A stretch of DNA of 64,000 nucleotides from Nectonema munidae (GCA_030549495.1 JAUIRK010000922.1:124001-188000), one strand, 5' to 3'; positions 22,559-34,909 are shown, counted from the stretch's first letter. Made by a program: numbers and translations. The notes: generated by a model not told the origin, from the sequence alone.

Positions 22559-22784
22559 GAAGGCATAGACTACTCCTATAAAATAAATTTCAACAAGTAA
22601 GTAAAATTTTATATGCTGCCTCCTTTGTTGTTTTCTGAATGAGATGAGCTTTAACTAAACATAGCATTAGGATTTTTCAGAAATTGATAACTAAGCTTCA
22701 CTTTTATGAACAATAAAGGAGGCAGCATATAAAAATTTTTACTTACTTGTTGAAATGTATTTTGTAAGAGTAGTCTATGCCTCT
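22559..22784. repeat. Fold-back repeat, arms of about 72 bp
   Basis: The left arm (22559-22630) and right arm (22711-22784) are inverted copies with few mismatches, separated by about 80 bases. Both contain AGGCATAGACTACTC, TTTCAACAAGTAAGTA and ATATGCTGCCTCCTT. The structure ends about 50 bases past the BTBD10-like stop codon, so it would lie in the 3' UTR if the transcript runs that far. It is most likely a fold-back MITE. Confidence 0.85.
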
Positions 22785-22835
22785 TTAAAATTAATATATA
22801 TATCGTAACAAATAAGTTCTCTCAAAAACTTCTGA

Positions 22836-23336
<501 letters not shown>

Positions 23337-23650
23337 TCACTATATAGAGATGCCAGACTAATTTTTGACAACTTTTACTCCCAGGAAAAGGGTGACAACT
23401 TTTATTAGATTTTTTACTTGTAAACTAAGAATACATTCAAATAATATTTATATAAAAAAAACTTAATATAAATAATTAATTATATAGAACAATTTTATTA
23501 AATTTATAATTATATATTTTTTAATTAAAACAATAACTATAAAATTATAATATGTAAATTATAATTATATATTTTGTTTTTCACTTTTTGATGCAATAAG
23601 CGTAAAATATGAGACCCAATCAAAAAATTATATTTAATACCATTTTTTAC

Positions 23651-23670
23651 ATGTTCCCATATGGGAACAT
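23651..23670. repeat. 20-bp palindrome ATGTTCC-N6-GGAACAT
   Basis: A perfect palindrome with the same arms and spacing as those inside the TTAA MITEs at 8121-8140 and 34641-34660. No TTAA or matching ends are obvious around it. Confidence 0.6.
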
Positions 23671-23779
23671 TGGGATGATTGGGAGATATATCATACAGAA
23701 ACAAAAAAATTTGCAAATTTTATTTGAAATTAGCAATGAAAATATGAAACAAAAAATTAATGATGAAAAAGCATTCAAC

Positions 23780-25890
23780 GATGAAATTGATCAAAACAAT
23801 TCAAGTGAAGCCTCACATCACAGGTTTCGCATCGCAAACGACAGTTTTTTTACAAAGTTTACATCTTCCCGGTGTCATTTTTTACTTTTTTCATTTATTT
23901 TGGTTGATGAGGCATAATTACACTTCTTATGGAATCTAAAGCTCTTTTACACCATCCTCTTGAGATATTCAAATCCTGGGAGCGAATAAGAGATCTGGTA
24001 ATCTCTCTTCAAAACTCCAAATGATTTTTGTTTGATCCTAATTTTTTACTCAAAAGCTAAGATGACAAAACGCACATGTTGAGTAGGTTAATCCATATAC
24101 AATGGTAACATTTTTGCCTTAGCTTGATACGGAATCGAACCCAAGACTTTGAGTTATCGAAACCTAGTATCTAACCAACCTTACTCAATGGCCATCGAAC
24201 TGTTTTTCTTCTAACTGTATATTCTTCTATATTTTCATCCATCAGGTCAACACCACATTTTGTCTTGTTATAAAAATTAATTAAATCAGGTATTCTCTAT
24301 TCATTGACAAAATCAGAAGCAAAAAAATTACTTGATAAAAGACATACAGTCTTATTTTTTTGGCTGCATAAGATAAAATTATGATTTTGTTTTCGTTATC
24401 ATATTTGAAAACTGTAGAGCTAACTTCTCTACCTTTGGAGTTTTTGAAAGATAAAGGAAGTTCTTTCCTGTTTTGACGAATAGTTCCGACTAAGGTAAGA
24501 TTTTTTCCGAGAAGTTTGACGGCTAAACTATGACCTGTAAAAAAAATGATCAAGCGTAATATTTCTACGAATTTTTTCAAAAGGTTTCACTAAATCCAAG
24601 CAGGTTTTTTTCTTACATTGTTTTCCTTTCCCAAGTAAATGATTCCATTGAGAGCATAACTTGAGTTTGCTTCACAAATTCAGAATATCTTCAATCCATT
24701 CTTTTTAGGCTTGGAAGGCATATGTGTTTTGCCAGGTATTCTTCCTCGATAGCCGACTAGTTAAAAATTCATCTGCAATATAGTGACGCCGTTGAGCTAG
24801 TAAAAACAATTCCCATATTTCTCTAATTGCTGCAACTTTCTTTTCTTTGCTTTCTTGTGAGAACGTTATCAAATTCAAGCATCTGAGAAGTTTCATGCGG
24901 GAAAAAGACATACAAGATTTATAAAAAAAGCTTACTACCTTTTTCTTTGTAAAAGTCATTTAAATCTCAAAAATTGCCACGATCAGCATCTGCTCGAATG
25001 AGAAATCCAAAAGAAGCTTATAATTCTCCATATGTGAACATTGAAAATAATTTAGAAACAAACTTTGACGGATTTGAAGTCCTTATCAAAAGAAGCTTTC
25101 GATTTGTGCATTTTAGGATATGTCTTGCAATTTCTTTAGGGAAGTTCAAACCAAACAGTCATCCATACTTTTTGACAGCTTTCTTCCTTTTTCTGTAACA
25201 ATGTTTCGTCTTAATCGCAACAAATTTTCTCTCAATTTACTTTTCCACTTAAATCCATATACATTGTTTTCCTCTTCAGAAGATGAATCTTAGGTACTCT
25301 CTTTTTCAGAAAAAATAGTGAAATCTTCTGATTCCTCTTCAAAAACTACATTAGTGACCTCTGAATTTTCTTCGATATTTTTGTCTTGACTTGGAATATT
25401 CGTAAATTCTGTAGAGTCATCCACATCTAAATCGTTGTCGCACAACTTACTTATTTTTAACAAGCTGCATGCTTCGATATAAGACTTTCTTTTGGTCAAC
25501 TGTAAAAGATATGAAAAGCAGAAAAGAAAGAAAGGAAAACAGATAAGACATAAAACATGATAGATGACCCATATAGTATCGTTTGCTAGGCGGATATAAA
25601 ATGTATATTTATTCTCTTTCATTATAGCAAGCTTCAAATAACAGCTGTTGTATCCATTACAAAAGCAACATAGCAAATCTCAAAGAAAGTATTTGACTAC
25701 AAAATCTAGTCAGTTTTAATAGAGATAAAAAAAACTTAAGATATAAATTTTTATCATCGGTATCAAAATTTGTATTTTGCTTATGTTTTAGCTTATCATG
25801 TAATGAAATCAAGTTTTTTCTTGATTTTTAAAAAAGTTATTAATTTATTAAAATTGAATGACTACATTTTGTAGTCATTTATCATAAGGG
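23780..25890 (-). pseudogene. piggyBac relic with inserted SINE
   Basis: On the minus strand: the 5' end CCCTTATGATAA abuts TTAA (25891-25894), with a small palindrome just inside. An acidic N-terminus (about 25470-25292) follows. The block MSFSRMKLLRCLNLITF..KEKKVAAIREIWELF is at 24910-24810. Then come SLAVKLLGKNLTLVGTIRQN and LPLSFKNSKGREVSS (24530-24400) and NFYNKTKCGVDLMDE..YTVRRKTVRWPLS (24285-24195). The reading is then broken by a tRNA-like SINE. A Cys-rich end (CETCDVRLHLNCFDQFH) appears near 23830. Many stops are present. The left terminus was not found. Confidence 0.8.
24117..24194 (-). mobile_element. tRNA-derived SINE head in piggyBac relic
   Basis: The minus strand carries an A-box-like GAGTAAGGTTGGTTAGAT and a perfect B box GGTTCGATTCC at the right spacing. 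It starts directly after the piggyBac codons for RWPL, interrupting that frame. The stems do not close well enough for a working tRNA, so a SINE or tRNA pseudogene is the better call. The SINE body probably runs on toward lower positions. Confidence 0.55.
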
Positions 25891-26140
25891 TTAAAGGAAT
25901 TCGTGTCTGAAACTCAGCCGTAAAATAGTAAAGAAATATGGAAAGTGTAGTCACAAGCCTAACAAGTCTTTTATTGATATAAAAAAGATATGGAATTGAA
26001 AATATTCAAAATTATTTGTGGAGCAAACGGCTTTTTCACCTCCCTTGCCCCCAAATGTGCGCCTTTGTATTTAATTTACGTCGTATGATATGTATGTATA
26101 TATATATACATATATCAGTGGCGATGTGTGGTTTTATACA

Positions 26141-26360
26141 ATAGGCATGCACAATTTAAATTGCTTGCCCTGCAACATATTTTCTTCATACAAAATATGC
26201 TATGTCGTATTTTCTAAAACATAGTATACAGATCTGCATTGAGAGATGAATGCAATATTCAAACTGCTTGCTTCTTCATACAAAATATGCTATGTCACAC
26301 TTACTCTACAGATCTGTATTGAAAGATGAAAGCACAATTTAAATTGCTTGCCTTCCATCG
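26141..26360. repeat. Two to three diverged tandem copies, about 90 bp
   Basis: The block TTCATACAAAATATGCTATG, then CAGATCTG(T/C)ATTGA(A/G)AGATGAA, then GC(A)CAATTTAAATTGCTTGC, occurs at about 26187 and 26274, with a partial copy at 26145. A CAGTGGCGATG motif at 26116, typical of hAT ends, stands just before it. Confidence 0.6.
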
Positions 26361-26695
26361 TATTTTCTTTATATAAAATAAATTAGATACCGTTTTTTGG
26401 TACTTTTTAAATTTTTTGAAGGTTTTAGTAAGTTTCAAGAAAATGAGTAGTCGTCCCTGATATATATATATATAGAGAGAGAGAGAGTGATGAAAAGACA
26501 GTGCAAAGCATATCTTGTGTAAAGTACACGGTGTATGTTTTCGTAAATTATTTTTTAACAAAGATTAAAAAAAAGCAAAGGTTTATTAAATCTAAACATT
26601 ATCAGAAGCATTTTCCATAAAAACAGCATATTACTGAATAGAGAAAGTGGTGAAAAGTGTTTTGTGGGGATTGAACGGCTAACCCAATAGGTTCA

Positions 26696-26956
<261 letters not shown>

Positions 26957-28146
26957 CTAAATTAGTGAAGATGAGAGGGCTTGAAGAAATACTTGAATTC
27001 ATGTGTGCACACAACCGCTGATTTTTATCTTTCAAATTATTCCTCAAATTTGCTAAAGAAGTGCTCAACCAGTTTTAAATAATAGGCCTTAATGTGTTAA
27101 TAGGAGGAGGGGTGAGGTGAAAGGCTTTTCGTCAACCCCCTCTGATAAAACATTGGGGCCGTCGGCGCCCCCTGGAATATTGTGGATATATGATAGATAT
27201 ATAAATAAAGAAGTTCAACACATTGAGCTTCCCAGAGAAGCAATAAATCATGCTAACTACACTTCCTCTTTACGTTGAATACATTTAACGCTACATCCTA
27301 TTTTTATATGTGAATTTATCAAACAAAATTGGAGTTTGAATTTCAATAAAAATATTAAAATAGTTATGTTTTATTTTTATAAATCTTAAATAGAAGTTAA
27401 AAATCATGATTTTTTATTAGAAATTGAATTAAAAAGTTTTAAAATTTATAACATAAGCCTAGATGACGTTGTCCCCCCCCCCCCTCAGCTTGCGCCCTTG
27501 TCGTGAAAATATATGACTATAAGAGATTGAAGGGATAACTGCGAGGAATTATTAAATAAAGAATATACATGGGACAACATGTTGGAAACTAGACCTAATG
27601 AAGGAACTGTGTGTGAAGTTTCTGGTGAAGAAGTCACACAAGCATTGTCAAAGATGCTTTGCAGCTGTGTGGATTGGAAAATGCATTCCCGAAAGCTGGA
27701 GAAAAAGTATTCTGTTACCAATTTACAAGGGCAAAGGAGACTTGAAAGAGTGTTACACAACTAGAGATGTCTAATATTACATGAACATGAAATGGAAGTA
27801 TTGGAGAGAGTTTTTGAAGAAAGAATTTAGTGCGATTGAAATGGGTTTTATGCCTGGAAAAAGCACAATTGACCTTATTTTTTTGACAGACAATTAATGG
27901 AAAAACATGTGAGAGTAGGAAAAGATTTATTTATGGTGTTCATTGATCTTGAGAAAGCGTTTGATCGTATCGCAAGGGAGGTGATTTGCTGGGCATTAAG
28001 GAAGAAGGGTGAGATGGAGTATTAAGTTAGAGCTATGATTGAAATGTATAGGGAAGCTAAAATAGCGGTACAAATTGAGGGAAAAATGCCAACGTGGTTT
28101 GAGGTGAAGATCGGGGTGCTCTTTGCAATTGTCATGGATGCAGTGT

Positions 28147-29981
28147 CTGATAACTAGGGGCAACAAAAATTGACCTAAAAAATTCTGAAAAGTTGACAAA
28201 TCAATGTAAAAAAATTAACTTTTAGAAAAAAAAGTTGACCTAAAAATTTATTGAAATGAACTAACAATTGCTGTTATAATATAACATGAAATACTTGAAA
28301 ATGTTCTCCTTCGAAAAATTTATGTCTTTGGACACAAGTTTTTAAGCATGAAAAATCTCTCTACAGCTACTGTTGTAGCTTGACAATTTTGAAGGAGATC
28401 ATAAAGATATGGAGACAAACTTTTATCATCCATCTTCATTATTTGAACTAGATCGTTTGAATTTATTCTTCTATCGAAATAAGTTTTTATATCACATTCA
28501 TTTCTTCAAAATGTAAATTTTCATACATTTCAAATGCCTTTAAAATAGAAAAATTTTAACTTTCTGTTTTTTCGATCATCTCAATCAGTTATCCATAACT
28601 TCTTTTGATACTAATCAAGTCCTTTATTAAGCTTTCTTTATTAACTGCTTCTTTTACTCTTCTTTCTAAAATTCCTTCTTCTTCATCAAAAGTCTAAACT
28701 ATTTCCTTCACTTTATTTAAATTTGTATAGTAGTACAATGCTGCTTTTATCCAACTTCCCCATCTTGTAACAATTGGATGAGGAATCGATTTGAATTTTT
28801 CTTTTCTTGATTGTGGCTGCTGCTTTAACAGAAGCAATCACTTCATCAACTTCTTTAAAATGTGCCTTTACTTTTAATGCACAATTGTGTAAAAGATGGG
28901 CAAAGCATGTGACGTGAAACATATTAGGGTATAGAACCTTCAGTTGTTTTCCTGCAGAAATATTATATTTGGCAGCATCGCTTAAAAATAAGCAAAAATC
29001 TTCTCTATTCATATCTAGCTGCTTAATTAAGTCGTCAAGAACAAATATCACCCTTTGCGAATTAATTGAGACATCAATGAACTTTGTCTTCACTGCATAC
29101 ACCTTATTTGGTTCATCTAAAGTGCTAACAAGAACATTAATGAAAGATTCGCCATACACATCTGTTTCATCCATCATTAAGAAAACCTTTTTATTTTATT
29201 TTATTTTAGAAAAACTTTCATCTGCAAGTTCATCGACAATAAGCCTACTAGTTGAAATTGATGGTAATGTGTACCCCAAATCTTTGAAAAAGTTCATTAA
29301 ACCTGAGTGTCCCAACTTGTGTAGGGGTATATTAGATTCAATGCATTTTGATGCTTTTTAGTACTTTTGTGTTTTTCAAAAAAAAATTTTTTTTTCGTAA
29401 TTTACACTTTTTGAACATAGTATACAAAAAAGTTCTTTGTTCAAGGATAAGATAAATTCTCTAGGAAACCGATCAACAATTTGAAAAATTTTTGAAATTT
29501 TGGAAGAAACAAACTTTGGCATAATAAAAATATGAAAGTTGGAGTGAAAAACAAACAATCAATTTAAAACCTTGTATCAAAGAATGCAAATTGCATAATG
29601 CAACATATGTTCCATTTATCTCCTCTCGCTGTCTTCTACATAAGGAAGAACAATAATAATTGCAAAGTGTAAAAGAACAATATAATATTGCTAACCTTGA
29701 CCAATACTTCTGATGTATTCACGGGTGGTATAGAGATGAGATGCCTTATGTTAAAGTTTTATTATATCAAATATCGTCAAATACAAATATTGACCTAACA
29801 AAAAAAATTGACTATATGGAAAAAAGTTGACCCAACATAAAAAAGTTGACTTTAATTGACATAAAAAATACGAAAAAAAGTATATAAAACTGGAGATTTG
29901 TGTTACATCGTAAATCTATATAATTGTGCAGTTAAATCTAAAAAGTTGACTTTATTGACTTTTAACCGCCCTACTGATAAC
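28147..29981 (-). mobile_element. hAT element nested in the LINE, 8-bp duplication CTGATAAC
   Basis: The element proper is 28155-29973, 1819 bp. CTGATAAC flanks both sides (28147-28154 and 29974-29981); removing the element plus one copy restores the LINE frame exactly. The ends are inverted: TAGGGGCAAC at the left, and TAGGGCGGTT on the opposite strand at the right, followed by repeated TTGAC(C/T) motifs. The transposase is on the minus strand. The precise repair of the LINE reading makes this call firm. Confidence 0.93.
28713..29560 (-). pseudogene. hAT transposase fragment, CGGBP1-like N-terminus
   Basis: The minus-strand frame at about 29525-29376 has MPKFVSSKISKIFQIVDRF and LFCILCSKSVNYEKK, a short zinc-finger start like that of CGGBP1-type hAT proteins. 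After a gap and shifts, 29177-28713 codes for MMDETDVYGESFINVLV, VIFVLDDLIKQLDMNREDFC, LFLSDAAKYN and YPNMFHVTCFAHLLHNCALK, the hAT core with its CxAHxLHN motif. The C-terminal part is decayed. It may once have moved with help from a full-length relative. Confidence 0.75.
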
Positions 29982-31326
29982 ATATGGAAAAACATGAGGG
30001 AATTCCTTTATGCTGATGACTTGATAATTATATTGGATGTAGTTGGGAAGAAGTATAACTGTTGGAAAAAAGGATTAAACAGCAAAGGGTTGAAGGTGAA
30101 TGTTTCAAAAACGAAAGCTATGAAAGTTGCACAAGAAGATTAAGAGAATTAGGCAGCGCTGTTGATCCTTGCTCTATGCGTGGAAGTAGAGTCGTGAGAA
30201 ATGCTATTCATTGTAGAAATTGTAAGGCATAGGTTCACACGAGATGTTCGGGTATCCATGGTTCATTGACGCATTTGAAGAATTTTGTATGTTGTAGATG
30301 CAAGAGCGGTGAGAACGATAGTGAAGATCAGAATACTGTCAAACTCGGAGATGATGAAATTGTAGTGGACAAAGAGTTTTGCTACTTGGGTGATGATGAT
30401 CTAGTGAGAGATTAAGAAGTTGGAAAAGCTGTAATAGCAAGAATCAGAGCTAGTTGGAGAAAGTTTAATGATACAGCGGGTGTACTATGTGGGAGAATGT
30501 TGTTGCTGAAATTAAAAGGGAGGTTGTATAAGTCTTGTCTAAGAAGTGTGATGCGCTATGGAGTTGAATGTTGGATGATAAAGAAAGTGAAGATCAGACG
30601 AATGCAAACGGCAGAGATGAGGATGAGACGGATGATGTGTGGCAAAACTCTCTTGGACAAAGTATCGAACGAGGTCTTAAGAGGGGTGACTGATGTTGAA
30701 GATATTGAAAGACATTTAGAAGAATACCGGCAACGTTGGTTGGGACATCTTGAAAGAATAGATGCAAACGGAAGATGATGAGTTTGAAATATATTATGAA
30801 TAACTGATATTAAATGAAAATTTAAAAAATTGGCAAATAACAAAGTTTCGTTAGAATCAATATTATTAGCTTTTTTTTTAATTTTCTCATCATCGGTCGA
30901 ATCATATTTTCTCGGCAATTTTCGGATACTATAATTGCAAACCCATAAATTTAAAGCAAGAACAGATCATTTCAAGCTTTCTTACTTAATTGGCCTATTT
31001 CACTGAGTTTAATTAAGGTTAAAAAGAAAAACTATAAAAAAAAACGTAAACTTATATGTGATAAGAAAAACGTCTATTGTTTATACCACTAGATCGTCGG
31101 TTCGATTCAGCAACAAACCTTCTTTGTTCAAAGTTAAGTGGAAGAAGTATGAATCCTTGATGGGAACAATTAACGGTGCATGTACCTTTTGTACTTGGCT
31201 ATAAAGGAAAACATGAGTAAAACAATCCTAGTGTTCAGTTATCAAAAAAGCTAGTTCAACAGATGCTTGCTTGCATCTAACTATGTATAAGGTAAAAAAG
31301 AAAAATTAAAGAAGTGAATCTCTTAC

Positions 31327-31545
31327 TTTAGAACAATTGGTGAGAACAGGAAGGATGAGATTTTCAAGGAATTCATTAAATTCATTCTTCGCTCCATCAT
31401 TCGATAATTCATGCAAAAAAGCCGCCATATTGAGACACTTGATTGTTTTGGAGTTGAAGGGAATGAGAAAGTAGTCACAAGCTTCTCGAAGTTTAACCAC
31501 AGGAACAGAAATGGGACACACGATCACTCCATTCTTGTAGAAATC
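31327..31545 (-). CDS. BTBD10: BTBD10/KCTD20-like protein, exon 3
   Basis: 219 bp, phase 0 on both sides. The acceptor is GCGTATTTAG; the donor is AAA/GTAAGA. It codes for DFYKNGVIVCPISVPVVKLR, then EACDYFLIPFNSKTIKCLNM, then AAFLHELSNDGAKNEFNEFL and ENLILPVL. This is the second half of the BTB fold and its C-terminal helices (relatives have DYYKTGIIRCP, LREACDYLCI, HELSNDGA). The intron before exon 4 is about 4.4 kb and contains the LINE with its nested hAT. Confidence 0.93.
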
Positions 31546-31724
31546 CTAAATACGCAAAATAAAAAAGTTGAAGAGCAGATCAAAATTCTACTATTTTTCA
31601 TTAGAAAGGAAAGATCATTTTTTTATATATAGAAAACAATTTATTCTAAATAATCATATATTTTTCTATTTGAATGAACTTTTATATAGCTTGGATTAGA
31701 CTATTCTAACTTCATGAAACTCTG

Positions 31725-32340
31725 CTCCTCCAATTGGGCGGCAAATCGTTTTCAAAAATTATTCGTTTGATTTTCTCTTTGAATGAATTTTGATAAAACA
31801 TAAAGCAAACGATTTTTATTTCAGAGACCTTCTATTGGTCCTGAAAGGGCCAAGTTCCAAATTTTATAAACCCTTCAGGTAATAAAGTTTGACACAGGTG
31901 TCCCAAGAAATAAAAATTATCGGCTTTAAATCTATAAATTTTCATTGAAAAAGAACAGACGATTAATCTTCAAAATTCTTGTGTGAAACCTTTTTAGGAC
32001 CAGTGTGACAACAGGCGTACCATGAAATAAAAATGGTCTGCTTTAAGTATATAAAATTCCATTGAAAAAAAGTAGATGATTAGTCTGAAAAATTCTGTTC
32101 CTTTGTATGCTTTTCTTTTGAAATTACTTTAAAATTAAAATAGCTTTTTATTATACTTTTTTAGGTTAGTACATTTGCTCTTCATTACTTTTATTTTTTT
32201 ATAAAAGAAAATCGTAATCGTCCCTTTCAGGACCAGAATTTTTCAGAGTATTCATCTGATTTCCTTTTTCATTAGAATTTTGTATAATTATGGCAGATGA
32301 TTTGATTTGTTGGGACACTAGTGTTAAGCTGTTCTTAAAA
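31725..32340. repeat. Cluster of about 115-bp repeats in both orientations
   Basis: Units share GTGTGACA...GTGTCCC, then GAAATAAAAAT..TCTGCTTTAA, then TTCCATTGAAAAA, then AGACGATTAGTCTTCAAAATTCT. Two lie in plus sense (about 31865-31980 and 31990-32105) and two in minus sense (about 31740-31850 and 32218-32335). Related units are at 34497-34615 (plus) and 49340-49465 (minus). They resemble arms of fold-back elements of the TTAA group. Confidence 0.6.
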
Positions 32341-32720
32341 GCTTTAAATTAATGCATGTTATGATTTCACAAAATTTATACGAGTTTTTAGATCCTTTAT
32401 ATAAAAGGATAAGCGCTATGAATAAACCATATATTAGACTGCTTAATCAATGCAATAGCTTCTTACATATGGTCATTAGGGATACAAGTAATTAACTTTT
32501 TTTTAAATTCAACTTCCTGTACCATTTTTAGATGAACTTTTATATATAAATCACCAAAGATAAACTTTTTTTGGTGATATCTCGAAAAAGGTGGCCCATA
32601 ACATAGGGTTTTTCAGCGCACTCAATCGCAAGTATAGTTCTCTCATTTTATTTTAATTCATCGAAACAGAATATATATATGGCTATAAAATGAACTTTTG
32701 TTTTTTTTTAGATTTTTAAC

Positions 32721-34320
32721 ATGTCTTTGAAAAAAAATTGCAATATAATTGAAAAAAAAACAAAAAAATGGGGGCAAAATTTGATGCATTTTCAAAAATG
32801 TCCGAGCAGAACTAAGATAAATATTGAAGAATTTTCTTTCGCCACTGAAAATAGAATGCTCATGAAAAAACAAATAGTTGGTAGGTATCAATCACTTGGT
32901 AGCACAATTAAAAGTAGAAAAGAGAGAATCAAAGTCATAACAGATGAGGTTTGTTTGCTTTGGGAAGAAGCTTTGAATTTCCCTATTATATCAAAGCAAG
33001 CTGTGAATTCAAAAATTGAGCAAACAATTGTTTTGTATGATAATTGTGCAAGAAAAAAAGAACTTCACTCCATTAGACGGAATTTTTGATATAACAAAAG
33101 TTAAAGGGTTGTGGCTGAATATGCTGAGGACAAAAAGCTTTACTTCGTTCAACTTGAAAGTATGGGGAGAGTAGGAGAAGAAAAGTTGCGAGTAAACAAA
33201 GCATTCATCCTTCTAAAAGAACAAAATCAAGTGAAAACAAGCCCGAAATTGAATCTGATTCGTTAGGTACCACAAGTAAAATCAATGACAATGATGAATG
33301 TTTTACTTCACAAAGTAGTGATGAAGACAGCCACCAGTTCAACACGCCTCAAAAATCTATAAGTAAATGTGCAATAGCAACAAGACTTGTGTCCCAAGCC
33401 AATATATTCAATAGAAAGGCATCGAAAATATGTGAACAACTGTCTCAAGAAGGTATTAATATACCGTCACCAACACAGCAAGGTTTCAGAGAGGCTAACA
33501 AAATGAAACTTTTTTAATCGAAAATTTACACAAGTATGAATAGAGTTTACACTTCGACGGCAAAAACATTGAATATTGTGAATTTCAGGCAATTGTTATC
33601 AAAAATGAAACAAAAGAAGTGAAATTGAGTGTCATACAGTTAAATGATGGCAAAGCGGAGTCTATTTCTGAAGGAATCGCGAATGTTTTAGATGAATTTA
33701 ATTTGTGGAGCTCGATTTTGATGATAGTTTGCGATACAACAAATGTAAACACCGGCAAAAAATGGAGTTGTAGTGAGACTGCAAAACATGTTTTTAACCA
33801 AAAATGTGACTAAACCTCAATTCGTCAGCTGCCAGCATCACGTCTTGGATCATATTTTGTGAGTTTTCATGGATGAACGGCTCCTACTTCTAATCGTAAG
33901 CCTGATGTGGAGTATTTTTTTGTTGGGGAGCTGCTGATGTCAAATTACGAAGAGCTACAAAAATGGAAAGTATGTAATTGAAGAGCAAGTCGCATAGAGA
34001 GAGACGATATGAAGGTTTTGTACAATTTAGTGAACTCTTACAAATTTTTAAACGAAAACAAAATCCTTCCTTTCATTAAATTCCAAAAAATTCCAAATAT
34101 TTGTAAGGCGAGATGGAATACACGAGCCATTCTAATTATTCTAGCATACTTTTTATTGCCCGAATTGAGAAATCAACTTCAACCAATTTATCATTTTGTT
34201 TCATATGTTTGAGCTTCGCATTGGTTCAATGATCAAACGTTTCGATTAGAAACATATGAGAAATTGACAAATGCTTTAAAACCGTACAAAAAAGCTTTCA
34301 AATGTTTCAAAATGCATTAA
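32721..34320 (+). pseudogene. Relic of a transposase-like family, unnamed
   Basis: The plus strand has an N-terminal part with EVCLLWEEALNFPIISKQAV and IEQTIVLYDNCARKK. A middle part has FNLWSSILMIVCDTTNVNTG and, in a shifted frame, PQFVSCQHHVLDHIL. A later part has RDDMKVLYNLVNSYKFLNEN, PFIKFQKIPNICKARWNTRA. I know such proteins as multi-copy 'hypothetical' sequences in several invertebrate genomes. The DxTNVNTG and CxHHxLD motifs recall RNase H-like transposases. Frames are broken many times. Its superfamily cannot be fixed by eye. It lies in intron 2 of the BTBD10-like gene. Confidence 0.55.
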
Positions 34321-34626
34321 CTGTTGGTTAACTGTTAGTATGTTGAGTGATTATTTGATGATGGGTCATGGGTGACCTTTTTTCAATATTAAACGAAAAC
34401 AAAAACTTTATTTTTGTTGTTTTTATGCAAAAGTTCATCCAAAAATAGTACAGGGTCGTGTACTCAAAAATAGTTGTATTTACATTTTTATTTACAGAGT
34501 ATTCACCCTTTAGGACTAGTGTGACATGAGTGTCACAAGAAATGAAATCTGTTTTAAATATACAAAATTCAATTGAAAAAGAAAGCAGACAAATAGTCTT
34601 CAATTTTCTGGTCTTCAAAGGTTTAA

Positions 34627-34756
34627 CCCATTTACGACCAATGTTCCTATTTTGGAACATAAGTAATTTCATCTTCGTCTGCTTTTTTCAATGACTTTGA
34701 ATATAAATCGTCTGCGTTTTTTTAGATATCGTCTGCTTTGCTTGGTCTTAAATGGG
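34627..34756. mobile_element. 130-bp TTAA-flanked MITE, copy 2
   Basis: Differs from the copy at 8107-8236 at about two positions. The left flank is TTAA (34623-34626); the right flank is TTTAA, one base extra. It contains the same ATGTTCC-N6-GGAACAT palindrome (34641-34660). High identity shows recent spread of the family. Confidence 0.88.
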
Positions 34757-34832
34757 TTTAAGGAAAACAATGGGAAAAGTAAAATAAATCAAAAAGTCTA
34801 TATATAATATAGCAATTACACAAACGAAAAAT

Positions 34833-34909
34833 TAATGCGTTTATTAATGCTTTTTAATATCTTCTGCTTTACATTAGATATCGTCTGATTATTCTGGTCG
34901 ATAACGAGT
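34833..34909. mobile_element. Partial TTAA MITE of the CGATAAC subfamily
   Basis: The right end TGGTCGATAACGAG is followed by TTAA (34910-34913). The inside (TTTTTAATA..TCTTCTGCTTTA.A.TAGATATCGTCTGATTATT) matches the element at 45920-46070. The left end is missing. Confidence 0.65.

Larger units (their letters stand above)
27540..30840 (+). mobile_element. LINE (RT plus zinc-finger type), split by a hAT element
   Basis: The plus strand codes for the same LINE family as at 2650-4442. The RT part before the break has GFMPGKSTIDLIF, VFIDLEKAFDRI and IVMDAVSDN. After the break it continues without loss as NIWKNMREFLYADDLIIIL, then LKVNVSKTKAM, then a zinc finger (NAIHCRNCKA.VHTRCSGIHG...FVCCRCKSG). 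Next are the block with RIRASWRKFND, GRLYKSCLRSVMRYGVECW and RQRWLGHLERIDANG. The end is GATGATGA-like. Stops and shifts show it is dead. It lies in intron 3 of the BTBD10-like gene, antisense to it. Confidence 0.88.

Noticed and set aside
22323-22568. Plus-strand 81-codon frame
   Set aside because: It runs into the fold-back arm, has low-complexity composition and is near a minus-strand gene; no evidence for coding.
31081-31130. B-box-like GGTTCGATTC on the plus strand
   Set aside because: No A box at the right distance and no tRNA-like fold.
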